From positions 213,319-277,318 of the forward strand of contig NZ_FRDH01000004.1 in assembly GCF_900143205.1 (NCBI RefSeq): a stretch of DNA of 64,000 nucleotides, written 5' to 3'. The stretch is from Butyrivibrio hungatei DSM 14810. GTDB taxonomy: Bacteria > Bacillota > Clostridia > Lachnospirales > Lachnospiraceae. The translations under genes and the position numbers were made by a program. Below are positions 25,637 through 33,566 of the stretch, piece after piece (the first letter of the stretch is position 1; each line of letters starts with the position of its first letter). The notes under the pieces are model-generated. The model made no database searches. It was not told the DNA's origin and was given only the letters and a program-made list of their open reading frames with translations.

Positions 25637-26062
25637 GCATTCTTACACCTTTTATTTGTCATTCTCATAAAGTCCATAAGAGTTAAGTGTTTTAGCAGGC
25701 ATGGTGTCTCTTATAGGCTTTTCGGGCTGACAAGTCCGATGTAAGAATTGCCACCACTACGGTGGGAGTGAACCTTGAAAACAGAATATGGTCATTCTGC
25801 AAGACGTATGGAATGTGGAGCTTGCTAAGTGGATGGTGCGATGATCTGCGGTTATATTGCAGCGAGCGTTATCTGTTCTGGCTAACGACAGTAAGGGCTG
25901 TCGCGGCGATGATACTTCCAGTGATAATGATACATTTTCCCGAGGGAAACCAATTAGCGAAGGTGGTGCAACGCCAATGTGGGTTACGAACCTGGTAACT
26001 ACTTGCAGGATTTTTTTGAATGTCTGTGGGCAAAAGCCTATCTGTGAATCAGACAGTTTTTT
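25637..26062 (+). ncRNA. Candidate large structured RNA ending in a terminator
   Basis: No gene is plausible here, but folding is dense. GGCATTCTTACA (25637-25648) pairs with TGTAAGAATTGCC (25740-25752, one bulge) and encloses TTGTCA/TGACAA (25656/25728) and ATAAGAG/CTCTTAT. Then follow hairpins CCACC/GGTGG, CAGAAT/ATTCTG, GCAAG/CTTGC, CTGC/GCAG, CGACAG/CTGTCG and TTTCCC/GGGAAA. The end is TGTCTG ... CAGACA followed by TTTTTT near 26021-26062. I know no RNA class that matches. It could also be a control region for the recombinase. Confidence 0.5.
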
Positions 26063-26095
26063 GCCTGCAGATATTAATTAATGGAGAGATGAGAA

Positions 26096-26260
26096 GTGGA
26101 GGTGGTCGCTATAGATAATAAGAAGCTATTACGTTATAGCATTCAACTGTCTATGCTAAAACAGCTCCTTATCAAACACCTGATTGATGATAGGGAATAT
26201 AAAAGAATATTAGTGGTACTTATGCGAGATTATGGCGTAATATCTGATCTTAAAACTTGA
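26096..26260 (+). CDS. Small SHOCT-like protein
   Basis: 54 codons starting GTG, seven bases after GGAGAG, reading VEVVAIDNKKLLRYSIQLSM then LKQLLIKHLIDDREYKRILV. The short two-helix pattern 'LLIKHLIDDREYKRI' resembles SHOCT domains, which occur in small proteins next to recombinases of clostridial elements. It lies 69 bases before the serine recombinase. Role unknown. Confidence 0.6.
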   Translation: MEVVAIDNKKLLRYSIQLSMLKQLLIKHLIDDREYKRILVVLMRDYGVISDLKT

Positions 26261-26329
26261 CTTATCTACCGTATTATTTTATATTTATCATAGTACATTA
26301 CGATAGTGATACAAAAATGAGAGGTGGAT

Positions 26330-28063
26330 ATGGAAGTTGAAGTTATAAAAGCAAAGACAAACTTTGACAATTCTGCGGCGGTAGGCAGAAAAGACCGCCT
26401 CAGAGTAGCTGCGTATTGTCGAGTAAGTACTGCGGATGAAGAGCAGATCAAGAGTTATGACTCTATGGTTAAGTATTATACTGATTTAATAAAGAAGAAT
26501 CCCGATTGGAAATTTGTTGAAGTATATGCTGACAAGGCTTCTACCGGAACCAAAGCAGAGACGAGAGAGAACTTCCAAAGGCTTATAGCAGACTGCATGG
26601 CTGGTAAGATCGACATGGTTATTGCAAAGAGTCTTTCGAGGTTTGCAAGGAACACACTGGATACCCTAAAGTATGTGAGGCAGCTCCGAACAAAGAATGT
26701 TGCTATTTATTTTGAGGTTGAGAAGATTAACACTATCAAGGATGGAGAATTCCTTCTTACCATTCTAAGTTCTGTGGCACAGCAGGAAGTAGAGAACACT
26801 TCTGCATATGTAAAAAAGGGTCTTAAGATGAAGATGAAGCGGGGTGAGCTTGTAGGATTTCAGGGCTGCCTTGGCTATAAGTATGATATAGAGACCAAAA
26901 CGATATCGGTAGATGAAACAGAAGCCGAAACTGTCAGATATATGTTTGAAAGATATGTGGCAGGAGCCGGAAGCACGATGATTGCCAGAGAGCTTAATGA
27001 GCAAGGCATCATGACTATACGGGGTAATCCTTGGACATCTTCAAGCGTCATGGGGGTTATCAATAATGAAAAGTATACAGGTGACATTCTGTTAGGAAAG
27101 ACATTTACTGTTGATCCTATAACTAAGAGAAGGCTTGATAATCTTGGAGAGGAAGATCGCTTTTTTATAAAAAATCATCATGAGCCAATTATCTCACATG
27201 AGACGTTTGAAAAAGCACAGGCTCTGAGAGAAAGGCGTAATGGTGGAAGACAGCACCATGTTGAGATTGGCAAGAGAGAAAAGTACAGTAGAATGTTTGC
27301 GTTTAGCTCTCTTATAGAATGTGGTTTTTGCGGTGGTCATCTCACAAGAAGAAAATGGCACAGCTCATCCAAGTATAAAAAGACTATTTGGCAGTGTGTT
27401 ACATCTACGAAGGGTGGCAAAAAGCTATGTCCCGATTCAAAAGGTATTCCGGAACAGGTCATAGAGGAAGCATTTATAGAATCATATAGACTTTTGTGTT
27501 CAGATAATCAGGAAGTAATGAATGAGTTTCTGAGTAGGATAGAGAAGACTCTTGGAGATGATGCCAACGAGAAGAACTATCAGAAGGCTAAGAAAGAGGT
27601 CAAGCAATACAAAGAAAAAAGAAAAAAACTTCTTGATAAATATGTTGATGACGGGATAGATAAAGAAACCTATATGTCAATGGATGCTGAATATGAGGTT
27701 AAATATGCAGAAGCACAGTCTCAGCTTGAATACTATGAAAAGCAGGTACAGGGAGACGATAGTCTTCGCAAGAGAATAGAAGGCTTCAGAAAGACTCTTA
27801 CTCAGAATCAGGTTCTTGAAGAATTTGATAGAGCGGTTTTTGAAAGTATTGTTGAAAAAGTCATTGTCGGAGGGTACGACGATGACGGAAATGCAGATCC
27901 CTATAAGGTCACTTTTATATACAAAACCGGATTCAAGGATAGCTTCGATCATGCTAAAACAAAGTTTGGTCCGAAGAGTAAAAAGAGCGACGAAAATGTG
28001 TCCTCAAATAGTAGTGTACATCAGGAAAATCAGTGCTCAAATCATAGTGTAGACACATGTTGA
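26330..28063 (+). CDS. Large serine recombinase, second element
   Basis: About 577 residues. The resolvase domain carries the active serine in AYCRVSTADEEQIKSYDSMV and SLSRFARNTLD; a recombinase domain (GFQGCLGYKYD) follows, then a zinc ribbon (IECGFCGGHLTRRKWHSSSK ... CVTSTKGGKKLC) and a long coiled coil. Distinct from the enzyme at 11246-12931. GAGGTGG precedes the ATG at 26330. The stop codon falls inside the first 8 bases of a 250-bp repeat that recurs downstream, so the end of the element is probably here. Confidence 0.95.
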   Translation: MEVEVIKAKTNFDNSAAVGRKDRLRVAAYCRVSTADEEQIKSYDSMVKYYTDLIKKNPDWKFVEVYADKASTGTKAETRENFQRLIADCMAGKIDMVIAKSLSRFARNTLDTLKYVRQLRTKNVAIYFEVEKINTIKDGEFLLTILSSVAQQEVENTSAYVKKGLKMKMKRGELVGFQGCLGYKYDIETKTISVDETEAETVRYMFERYVAGAGSTMIARELNEQGIMTIRGNPWTSSSVMGVINNEKYTGDILLGKTFTVDPITKRRLDNLGEEDRFFIKNHHEPIISHETFEKAQALRERRNGGRQHHVEIGKREKYSRMFAFSSLIECGFCGGHLTRRKWHSSSKYKKTIWQCVTSTKGGKKLCPDSKGIPEQVIEEAFIESYRLLCSDNQEVMNEFLSRIEKTLGDDANEKNYQKAKKEVKQYKEKRKKLLDKYVDDGIDKETYMSMDAEYEVKYAEAQSQLEYYEKQVQGDDSLRKRIEGFRKTLTQNQVLEEFDRAVFESIVEKVIVGGYDDDGNADPYKVTFIYKTGFKDSFDHAKTKFGPKSKKSDENVSSNSSVHQENQCSNHSVDTC

Positions 28064-28305
28064 GACCGTTGTTCTTCTCACAAAGTGCTGATGCACTTTG
28101 CGAGAAGATTACAACGGTCCATGCGATAGATGTCCAAGAATCGGAGCCGAAGGCGAACGATGATTGGAGACATCGAACCGCTTAAACAGTCGTTCTCTTA
28201 ACGAGAACGACCTGAAAGGGCGTTGGAGTTAAGAGACGACTGTTGTTCTAGCGAGCACGAAGTGCGAGAGCAGAACTTCCTTGTGAAATAGTGGTGGGAC
28301 AAAAC
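28056..28305. repeat. 250-bp structured direct repeat, copy A
   Basis: Matches 33047-33296 base for base with no gaps and about nine differences. It is full of hairpins: CTTCTC-A-CAAAGTGC/GCACTTTG-C-GAGAAG, an outer CCGTTGT/ACAACGG, GATGTCCAA/TTGGAGACATC, GTCGTTCTC-TTAAC-GAGAACGAC, AACAGTCGT/ACGACTGTT and GTTCT..GTGC..AGAAC. One difference keeps a pair as G-T wobble. No reading frame. It begins at the end of the recombinase gene. Confidence 0.93.
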
Positions 28306-28509
28306 TAAATATCTATGGCTTAACGGCGCGGTTTGTAGCTGACAAGAAAGTTTGGACAGCTGATCAAATCGGGCCGTTTTTTTGAAGTGGTCGTCCAAGG
28401 GAATTGGTCTACTTGATTTAAATGATTTCTTTGGGAGCGTTTTTTAGCGAAGGTCATGTAACATGGAGCGGACTGCTCGTTCTTTTTAAAGTATTCGGAT
28501 ATGAACACT

Positions 28510-28863
28510 TTATTTTTGGGGTTTGGAATTAAGTCTTTGAGCATAAGCCAATAAACGTTTCTGTGTTGCAGAATTGTAAGTTGAAAGGGTTTCTATTAGT
28601 TCAAATAATTCAGGAGCTTCTTTTTTACTGATCATGATAAAATCAGGTTTCATGTCTTCGGATTCACCTGTTAAATAAGCTACGGAAGTACCTAAAACCC
28701 TTGCTATTACTTCGACAGTCTGAGGCGAAGGTGTTCTGTCACCATATTCGTATCTGCAATATCCAATCTTAGAAAGATTCAGTCTTCTGGCAGCTTCTGC
28801 CATAGATATTCCAAGGCTTTCTCTTGCTGATTTTAATCGTTCAGGTATAAGTTGATTTGTCAT
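28510..28863 (-). CDS. XRE-family repressor
   Basis: 117 residues: helix-turn-helix LGISMAEAARRLNLSKIGYC, then RYEYGDRTPSPQTVEVIARV and GTSVAYLTGE, followed by a short helical tail. It is divergent from the gene at 28988, and a perfect 13-bp-arm inverted repeat lies over that gene's promoter, so it very probably represses its neighbour. Bases 28306-28509 downstream hold no gene I trust. Confidence 0.88.
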   Translation of the reverse strand: MTNQLIPERLKSARESLGISMAEAARRLNLSKIGYCRYEYGDRTPSPQTVEVIARVLGTSVAYLTGESEDMKPDFIMISKKEAPELFELIETLSTYNSATQKRLLAYAQRLNSKPQK

Positions 28864-28882
28864 ATTTGTATCCTCTTAGTTA

Positions 28883-28926
28883 TTGACGGTAACCAATGGA
28901 TAATATATAATAGTATCCATTGGTTA
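28883..28926 (+). promoter_or_regulatory. Promoter with large palindromic operator between divergent genes
   Basis: Plus-strand promoter: TTGACG (28883-28888), 17-base spacer, TATAAT (28906-28911). Overlaid on it, TAACCAATGGATA (28890-28902) and TATCCATTGGTTA (28914-28926) form a perfect inverted repeat with an 11-base centre that contains most of the -10 box. Binding by the XRE protein would shut this promoter. Confidence 0.82.
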
Positions 28927-28987
28927 GTATAGCGTATCTTGTTATGTTAGGCAAATTTTCTGTGGCCCATAGAGCTGGGAGGAATTG

Positions 28988-29935
28988 ATGCGAAAAATAG
29001 AGCTTTTTAAGACTAGAGTAGTAAATGATAATAAAGTATATTTATTGGCTTCTGATGTTAGGAAAGCTTTTGGATATGACAATATAGAACAGTTGAAAAG
29101 GGAACATCCTGATATTGTTAAGAAGAAAAGTGGATTGCCAGAAATAGTGTTGGAAAGTGACTTCAATGCGTTAATGTCGACTAATGTTTCCTTAGCTGAG
29201 AATCTAAAGCATCTTGAGCTCACTCGTGTTGAGACACTCAGAACTAACACAGAATCCTTAAAGTCTCTTTATCCGCTTAAGTTCTTATTTGCAGGGAATA
29301 TGTTTAAAATGGAGGCGATAAAAGCTGGCTTTCAAAGTGTGGATGAATATATTGAAAAAGTGGATTATGTGAAAGAGATAGAATCCGAAAAGCAAAAACT
29401 GCTTTCAAAGAGAGATTTACTTGACTATATAAATGACAGCAGAGAAGAAATAAAAGAACGTATTGATTTTGATATTCTTAAAAAGTATGGACTTTCAATA
29501 CAGCATTACATTCATATAAAAGAGTGTGTTCCGCATTTGGAAAGCTTTATTGTAGGTCCAGGTATTTTTTTCTCTGTATATGATTCCGACTATGAATTTG
29601 AAAACTTGAAAATTTACAATCAAGATCTGATTATTCCGACATATGAATACCAAAAAGGAGATATTATTGAGAACTATGGGCATGACCCGAGCATGAGGGA
29701 TTATAGTAAATATAGTACTTTAGAAAATATTATTTATATTTTAAAGAATAAAGAAATAGAAGATGCAGGTGTTGATCTATTGTGCTGTCACGTACCAGGA
29801 ATAGATTTTTATATATCACAAACAGAAGTAATAAAGCTTCTTAATCCAAATATGTATAGAGATGTGATTTTGATTGAGGGTGACATACCTTTTGATAGCA
29901 TAAAATATATTACTGGTAGTGAATTTGATAATTAA
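28988..29935 (+). CDS. Unknown protein with a Bro-N-like N-terminus
   Basis: About 315 residues. The first ~60 (FKTRVVNDNKVYLLASDVRK, AFGYDNIEQLKREHPDIV) have the feel of a Bro-N/antirepressor domain as in phage and element regulators. The middle is helical and charged; the last 150 residues (GPGIFFSVYDSDYEFENLKI ... LENIIYILKNKEI) match nothing I know. ATG at 28988 follows GGGAGG. It is under the XRE-controlled promoter, so it may be a switch partner or a cargo effector kept silent by the repressor. Confidence 0.6.
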   Translation: MRKIELFKTRVVNDNKVYLLASDVRKAFGYDNIEQLKREHPDIVKKKSGLPEIVLESDFNALMSTNVSLAENLKHLELTRVETLRTNTESLKSLYPLKFLFAGNMFKMEAIKAGFQSVDEYIEKVDYVKEIESEKQKLLSKRDLLDYINDSREEIKERIDFDILKKYGLSIQHYIHIKECVPHLESFIVGPGIFFSVYDSDYEFENLKIYNQDLIIPTYEYQKGDIIENYGHDPSMRDYSKYSTLENIIYILKNKEIEDAGVDLLCCHVPGIDFYISQTEVIKLLNPNMYRDVILIEGDIPFDSIKYITGSEFDN

Positions 29936-30001
29936 AAAAGCTGCTTAATATTTTTATCATAATTTTAAAACATGGTCTTAATAGAGTATATGTGCATTTA
30001 A

Positions 30002-30029
30002 TTGACTTTTGAGATGCTGATGCTATAAT
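30002..30029 (+). promoter_or_regulatory. Promoter of the type III toxin-antitoxin locus
   Basis: TTGACT (30002-30007), 16-base spacer, TATAAT (30024-30029). Transcription would start near 30036, at the first antitoxin repeat. Confidence 0.8.
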
Positions 30030-30037
30030 ACAATTAA

Positions 30038-30144
30038 TCGGGAGAGCTCCTGCCATATAAGTGGAGAAGTTTAAACTCGGGTGAGTCCCTACCATATAAG
30101 TGGGAAAGCTTAAACTCTAAGAGGACTGTTGTTGCAGTCCTCTT
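30038..30144 (+). ncRNA. Type III antitoxin RNA: two 39-nt repeats and a terminator
   Basis: Repeat 1 is 30038-30076 and repeat 2 is 30077-30115, both 39 nt. They share TCGGG at the start, CCATATAAGTGG in the middle and TTAAAC at the end, with changes between. AAGAGGACTG/CAGTCCTCTT plus ATTTTT (30119-30150) then forms the leaky terminator between RNA and toxin gene. This promoter-repeats-terminator-toxin order defines ToxIN/CptIN-type loci, where each repeat folds as a pseudoknot that binds and silences the toxin and is cut from the array by it. Confidence 0.88.
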
Positions 30145-30160
30145 ATTTTTGTGGGGTAAT

Positions 30161-30733
30161 ATGGACAATTTTAAGATCTATAGTGTGACGGATGAGTATA
30201 TAGATTATTTGAGAATAATAGAACCAAACGTATATTCAAATAAAGTGGAGAATAGGATTCATACAAGAAAATATATAGGAACAGTTTTAGAGATTAGTGG
30301 ACATAAGTATTTTGTGCCAATGTCATCGCCAAAGGATACTGATTATCAGATGGCTGGTGGAAATAGGATAATAAAGAAGAGCATTGTTCCGATAATACGT
30401 ATGATTGAAAAGAATAATGGTGTCAAGGAATTAAAGGGGACTTTAAGGATTAGTCATATGATTCCTGTTCCTGAGAGTGAATTAATTTTGTATGATCTTG
30501 AAAATGAAGAAGATAAGGACTATAAGGCACTAGTTCAGGCTGAAGCAATATTTATACGTAAGAATGCTTCAAAAATAGCTAATAATGCAAAACTTTTGTA
30601 TAAACAAAAAACTGCTAATGAAGAAGTTGGCTACGTTAAAACTGCTTTGGATTTTAAAAAGCTGGAAGAGATATGTAAAGATTATGAAAAGTATTTAGAG
30701 AGGGATGTATATGATAGTTCTAGTAATACCTGA
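30161..30733 (+). CDS. ToxN/AbiQ-type endoribonuclease toxin
   Basis: 190 residues. Features of the ToxN/AbiQ/CptN family: N-terminal FKIYSVTDEYIDYLRIIEPN, the central YIGTVLEISGHKYFVPMSSP and the late ISHMIPVPESELILYDLENE. These toxins cut mRNA and their own antitoxin RNA and give phage abortive infection. GGGG lies four bases before the ATG at 30161. The antitoxin RNA is immediately upstream. Its 3' end overlaps a phosphatase gene by 23 bases, an unusual extension of a type III locus. Confidence 0.92.
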   Translation: MDNFKIYSVTDEYIDYLRIIEPNVYSNKVENRIHTRKYIGTVLEISGHKYFVPMSSPKDTDYQMAGGNRIIKKSIVPIIRMIEKNNGVKELKGTLRISHMIPVPESELILYDLENEEDKDYKALVQAEAIFIRKNASKIANNAKLLYKQKTANEEVGYVKTALDFKKLEEICKDYEKYLERDVYDSSSNT

Positions 30734-31424
30734 CATTCACTTGAAAAGTTGGATTTTTGATAGAGCAGAAGAGATAATGCGCAGAGGAAAAGCTGATAGA
30801 GCAGTGTGCTTAATGGATATCCCTGATGATTGGGACATGGAGCTTGATATTGCGCACTATAGAAATACATTTGACCGGGCAATCAGATTTGCAAAAGAGT
30901 ATCCCGATACCCTGTGGTGCTACGGTAATCACGATGTGAGCTATCCGTGGGGCAAGCTGGAAACAGGTTATTCTCCATATGCAGAAAATACAGTTATAGC
31001 CAAATTAGAGGAGCTGACTAATGCGCTGCCAGATCCTTCACAGATAGCTATTATCCATAGGATTGATAATGTCCTTTTTTGCCATGGTGGGCTGACAGAA
31101 GATTTTGTGAGACGCTTGAATGAAGAATTAATTGATGCTGATATAGATGAGATTTTATCTGTTATAAATGAAGCCTCACCAAAATATCTTTGGAATGATC
31201 AATCTCCACTCTGGTTTAGGCCACAGCACAGAAATGTTGATGCTTTTAGAAAAGAGACATTTATGCAGGTTGTAGGGCATACTCCAGTTGATAAGATCTA
31301 TGAGGAAAATGGATTTATCTCAACGGATGTATTTTCTACTTATCGAGACGGACGGCAAATCGGTGAATCTGCGATGGTAGTGATTGATTCGGTATCGAGG
31401 GAGTTTGAGAAGATAGAAGTTTAA
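30711..31424 (+). CDS. PPP-type metallophosphatase downstream of the type III toxin
   Basis: 237 residues. Metallophosphoesterase blocks: PDIHLKSW (D-x-H), LMDIPDDW in place of the usual GDxxDRG, YGNHDVSYPW (GNHD), FCHGGL and VVGHTP. The second block is altered but keeps acidic residues, so activity is possible. The start at 30711 lies six bases after GAGAGGG, inside the end of the toxin gene; the two genes overlap by 23 bases and are surely co-expressed. Possibly an accessory phosphatase acting on nucleic acid ends; that is inference. Confidence 0.85.
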   Translation: MIVLVIPDIHLKSWIFDRAEEIMRRGKADRAVCLMDIPDDWDMELDIAHYRNTFDRAIRFAKEYPDTLWCYGNHDVSYPWGKLETGYSPYAENTVIAKLEELTNALPDPSQIAIIHRIDNVLFCHGGLTEDFVRRLNEELIDADIDEILSVINEASPKYLWNDQSPLWFRPQHRNVDAFRKETFMQVVGHTPVDKIYEENGFISTDVFSTYRDGRQIGESAMVVIDSVSREFEKIEV

Positions 31425-31434
31425 AGAGGTGTCA

Positions 31435-31563
31435 ATGATATATTTTACAAGTGATTTACATCTGGGGCATAAAGGCATCATAACTATGCAGAACAGACCT
31501 TTTGAATCTGTAGAAGATATGAACCGGATACTACTTACAAACTACAATGCAGGTACCTGTTAA
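31435..31563 (+). pseudogene. 5' fragment of a second metallophosphoesterase
   Basis: 42 codons reading MIYFTSDLHLGHKGIITMQN then RPFESVEDMNRILLTNYNA, the unmistakable start of a small metallophosphoesterase (SDLHLGH). The frame stops after GTC, where the sequence changes to another gene fragment. No catalytic GD or GNH blocks remain. Confidence 0.85.
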
Positions 31564-31843
31564 TTATAGCTATGTCAGCGATGGCCCATATCGAAAGTAC
31601 AAGATTGGAAATTATCTGGTTGAGTTTAAGCATTGCGCCAATAAGGAAATATCTGGCAAAAGTTTCATTACGATTATAGTTATTCAAGCAATTAAGAGTA
31701 TTGGAAAAGATAGAATTCAGCCTAAAGACATAAGTATATTATCAGATTTGCTACCGGAAGAGGAAAAGAAAAAAATACTTCGTGAGGCAATGACTACTAC
31801 ACCGTGGATATATGGAGTTATAAAAGAGGTATGTAAAAAGTGA
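31547..31843 (+). pseudogene. 3' fragment of a DUF6088/AbiEi-like gene
   Basis: The frame reads KIGNYLVEFKHCANKEISGK, TIIVIQAIKSIGKDRI and TTPWIYGVIKEVCK, the C-terminal half of DUF6088/AbiEi-like antitoxin proteins as I recall them. The N-terminal winged helix is missing, and the first residues overlap the end of the phosphoesterase fragment. The two fragments mark a deletion junction near 31550-31563. Confidence 0.65.
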
Positions 31844-31968
31844 CAACTATTGCTGATTTTTTTATGAAATAAATATAAGGTTAATTGAAATAACAAAGAA
31901 AGTGAGATACAATGAAACCAAGAAACAAAGAAATTTGTTTTTGGACTGTTTCGGTTAGGAGGTTCGTA

Positions 31969-32322
31969 ATGATAGCTGAAATGAATAAAAAGATTATAAG
32001 CATTTCGTCAAAAAGACAGCTAACTATCCCAGGAGCTTTTTATGCAAAACTTGGGTTTGAAGATAAAGCAGAATGTATCATAAGGGATAATGAGTTGGTT
32101 ATACGCCCGGCTAGAATTGATTCTAATGGTGAATTTGCAGAAGAGATTCTTTCTGATCTTATAAAGGAAGGATATTCTGGACAAGCTCTACTTAAGGAAT
32201 TCAAGAATAGACAGGCAAAAGTAAGACCAGCAGTTAAGAAAATGCTTGATGACGCTCATAAGATGGCAACCGGAGAGCTTGAGTCAATGTCATATGATGA
32301 TGTCTTCGGCGAGGAGGAATGA
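31969..32322 (+). CDS. AbrB/MazE-type antitoxin
   Basis: 117 residues from the ATG at 31969 (AGGAGG six bases before). The swapped-hairpin AbrB fold is seen in KKIISISSKRQLTIPGAFYA, KLGFEDKAECIIRDNELVIR; the C-terminal half is a helical tail that would wrap the toxin (SGQALLKEFKNRQAKVRPAV). It precedes a RelE-like toxin by three bases. It should bind its own promoter and repress the pair. Confidence 0.85.
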   Translation: MIAEMNKKIISISSKRQLTIPGAFYAKLGFEDKAECIIRDNELVIRPARIDSNGEFAEEILSDLIKEGYSGQALLKEFKNRQAKVRPAVKKMLDDAHKMATGELESMSYDDVFGEEE

Positions 32323-32325
32323 TTA

Positions 32326-32616
32326 GTGGCAAAACTTATTATTTCTCCTGCAGCAGGTAAATATCTTAAAAAGATTAAGGATAAAAATCTTAAGGGGTTG
32401 TTTAAAGATGCAATTGATGAGATTGTTGAAGATCCATCCATAGGAGATGCAAAAGTAGGTGATCTGGAAGGAGTGTCTACCTACGATTTCAGGTATAACA
32501 AAACTGATTACAGAGTGGCTTATACAGTGGAATATGTAAATGATGAAACTGTAGTAGTGATTTTGGCAGGAACACACGAGAATTTTTACAAAGAATTAAA
32601 GAAGTATTGGAATTAA
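32326..32616 (+). CDS. RelE/ParE-type toxin
   Basis: 96 residues starting GTG, after GAGGAGGAATGATTA. The RelE/ParE pattern: LIISPAAGKYLKKIKDKNLK, then DLEGVSTYDFRYNKTDYRVA and VVVILAGTHENFYKELKK. Members cut mRNA on the ribosome or poison gyrase; which applies cannot be told. Paired with the AbrB-like antitoxin, a common partner mix in Clostridia. Confidence 0.88.
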   Translation: MAKLIISPAAGKYLKKIKDKNLKGLFKDAIDEIVEDPSIGDAKVGDLEGVSTYDFRYNKTDYRVAYTVEYVNDETVVVILAGTHENFYKELKKYWN

Positions 32617-33046
32617 GAATAAGTATAGACGTGAGTGGAATTATGCAAGTCTACTTGCACAATTGCCTCGAATTCGAGGCAATTAATGGTGATGAATATA
32701 GTAAAAAGCAAAGAACATAAGTAATACGAGCAACTATTTCCAAAATGGAAATGGTTTAAAGGTAGCAGTTGTTGCCAAAAATGCAGCAGCTGCTTCTTAT
32801 TGCATTATAGGGGAACATAAATCCCTACGCACTGCATAAATCTTTAATGCAAATGCAGACAGGTTCTGATTTTAGCACATACTGAGGGTTAGAATACATC
32901 TGAATGTACAAAGGAAGATGTAGCATATACAGTAAATATCAGAAAAATGTATTTACCTAGCATTTTTAACACCCATAATTTCTATGTTTCTCAACGGGGG
33001 ATACAGTATTACTCCGTATATGTACATGCAAACATAGATGATTACG
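32617..33046. other. Non-coding stretch with two adjacent perfect palindromes
   Basis: TGCAAGT-CT-ACTTGCA at 32644-32659 is followed after one base by a perfect 24-bp palindrome at 32661-32684 (centre TCGAATTCGA). The remaining 360 bases are AT-rich and hold no gene. The palindromes follow the toxin gene and could be binding sites or a terminator-like fold without a T run. Confidence 0.6.
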
Positions 33047-33296
33047 CATGTTGAGACCATTGTTCTTCTCACAAAGTGCTGATGCACTTTGCGAGAAGAT
33101 TACAACGGTCCATGCGATAGATGTCCAAGAATCGGAGCCGAAGGCGAACGATGATTGGAAACATCGAACCGCTGAAACAGTCGTTCTCTTAACGAGAACG
33201 ATCTGAAAGGGCGTTAGAGTTTAGAGACGACTGTTGTTCTGGCGAGCACGAAGTGCGAGAGCAGAACTTCCTTGTGAAATAGTGGTGGGACGAAAC
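33047..33296. repeat. 250-bp structured direct repeat, copy B
   Basis: Second copy of 28056-28305, offset exactly 4,991 bases. All main stems of copy A are kept, although the outer CCGTTGT arm has a G-to-A change that breaks one pair. After it comes an IS30 fragment rather than a recombinase, so the element to which this copy belonged has lost its neighbour. Confidence 0.93.
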
Positions 33297-33407
33297 GGTG
33301 CGTTTAGTCTGAGAATTCTTTTTTTCTATATATCAAGACGTATTTCGAATATGGGTCTCTTGTGTTCATATGATGATCAACACATTATATGAAAGACAGG
33401 TGAAAAA

Positions 33408-33566
33408 ATGTCTCATATGACATTAGATGATCGTGTTTATATTCAGGAAGGTTTTGATAATAATCTTAATCCTAATCTGATATCTAGAAAGATAGGAAAA
33501 TCCCATTCAACTGTCTTGAATAAAACTTTTGGATGTTTCGTTAAGTATTTTTCATTCCAATCTTAA
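33408..33566 (+). pseudogene. 5' fragment of an IS30-family transposase
   Basis: 52 codons. MTLDDRVYIQEGFDNNLNPN and LISRKIGKSHSTV match the N-terminal helix-turn-helix of IS30 transposases (usually LTxxERxxIxxxL...SxRxIAxxLGRSPSTI). After about 40 codons the match ends in unrelated sequence. No DDE domain is left. The fragment's end overlaps the TetR gene that converges from the right. Confidence 0.75.

Noticed and set aside
25637..26062. Group II intron, because of a GTGCG near 25836
   Set aside because: No domain V-type hairpin and no reverse transcriptase; the strongest closing stem starts about 200 bases before that motif.
28056..28305. Retron-type RNA or insertion sequence for the 250-bp repeat
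   Set aside because: No reverse transcriptase or transposase frame lies in or beside both copies, and no terminal inverted repeats are seen.
28320..28544. 74-codon minus-strand frame downstream of the XRE gene
   Set aside because: It overlaps the end of the regulator and its ATG has no separate ribosome site; composition alone is not persuasive.
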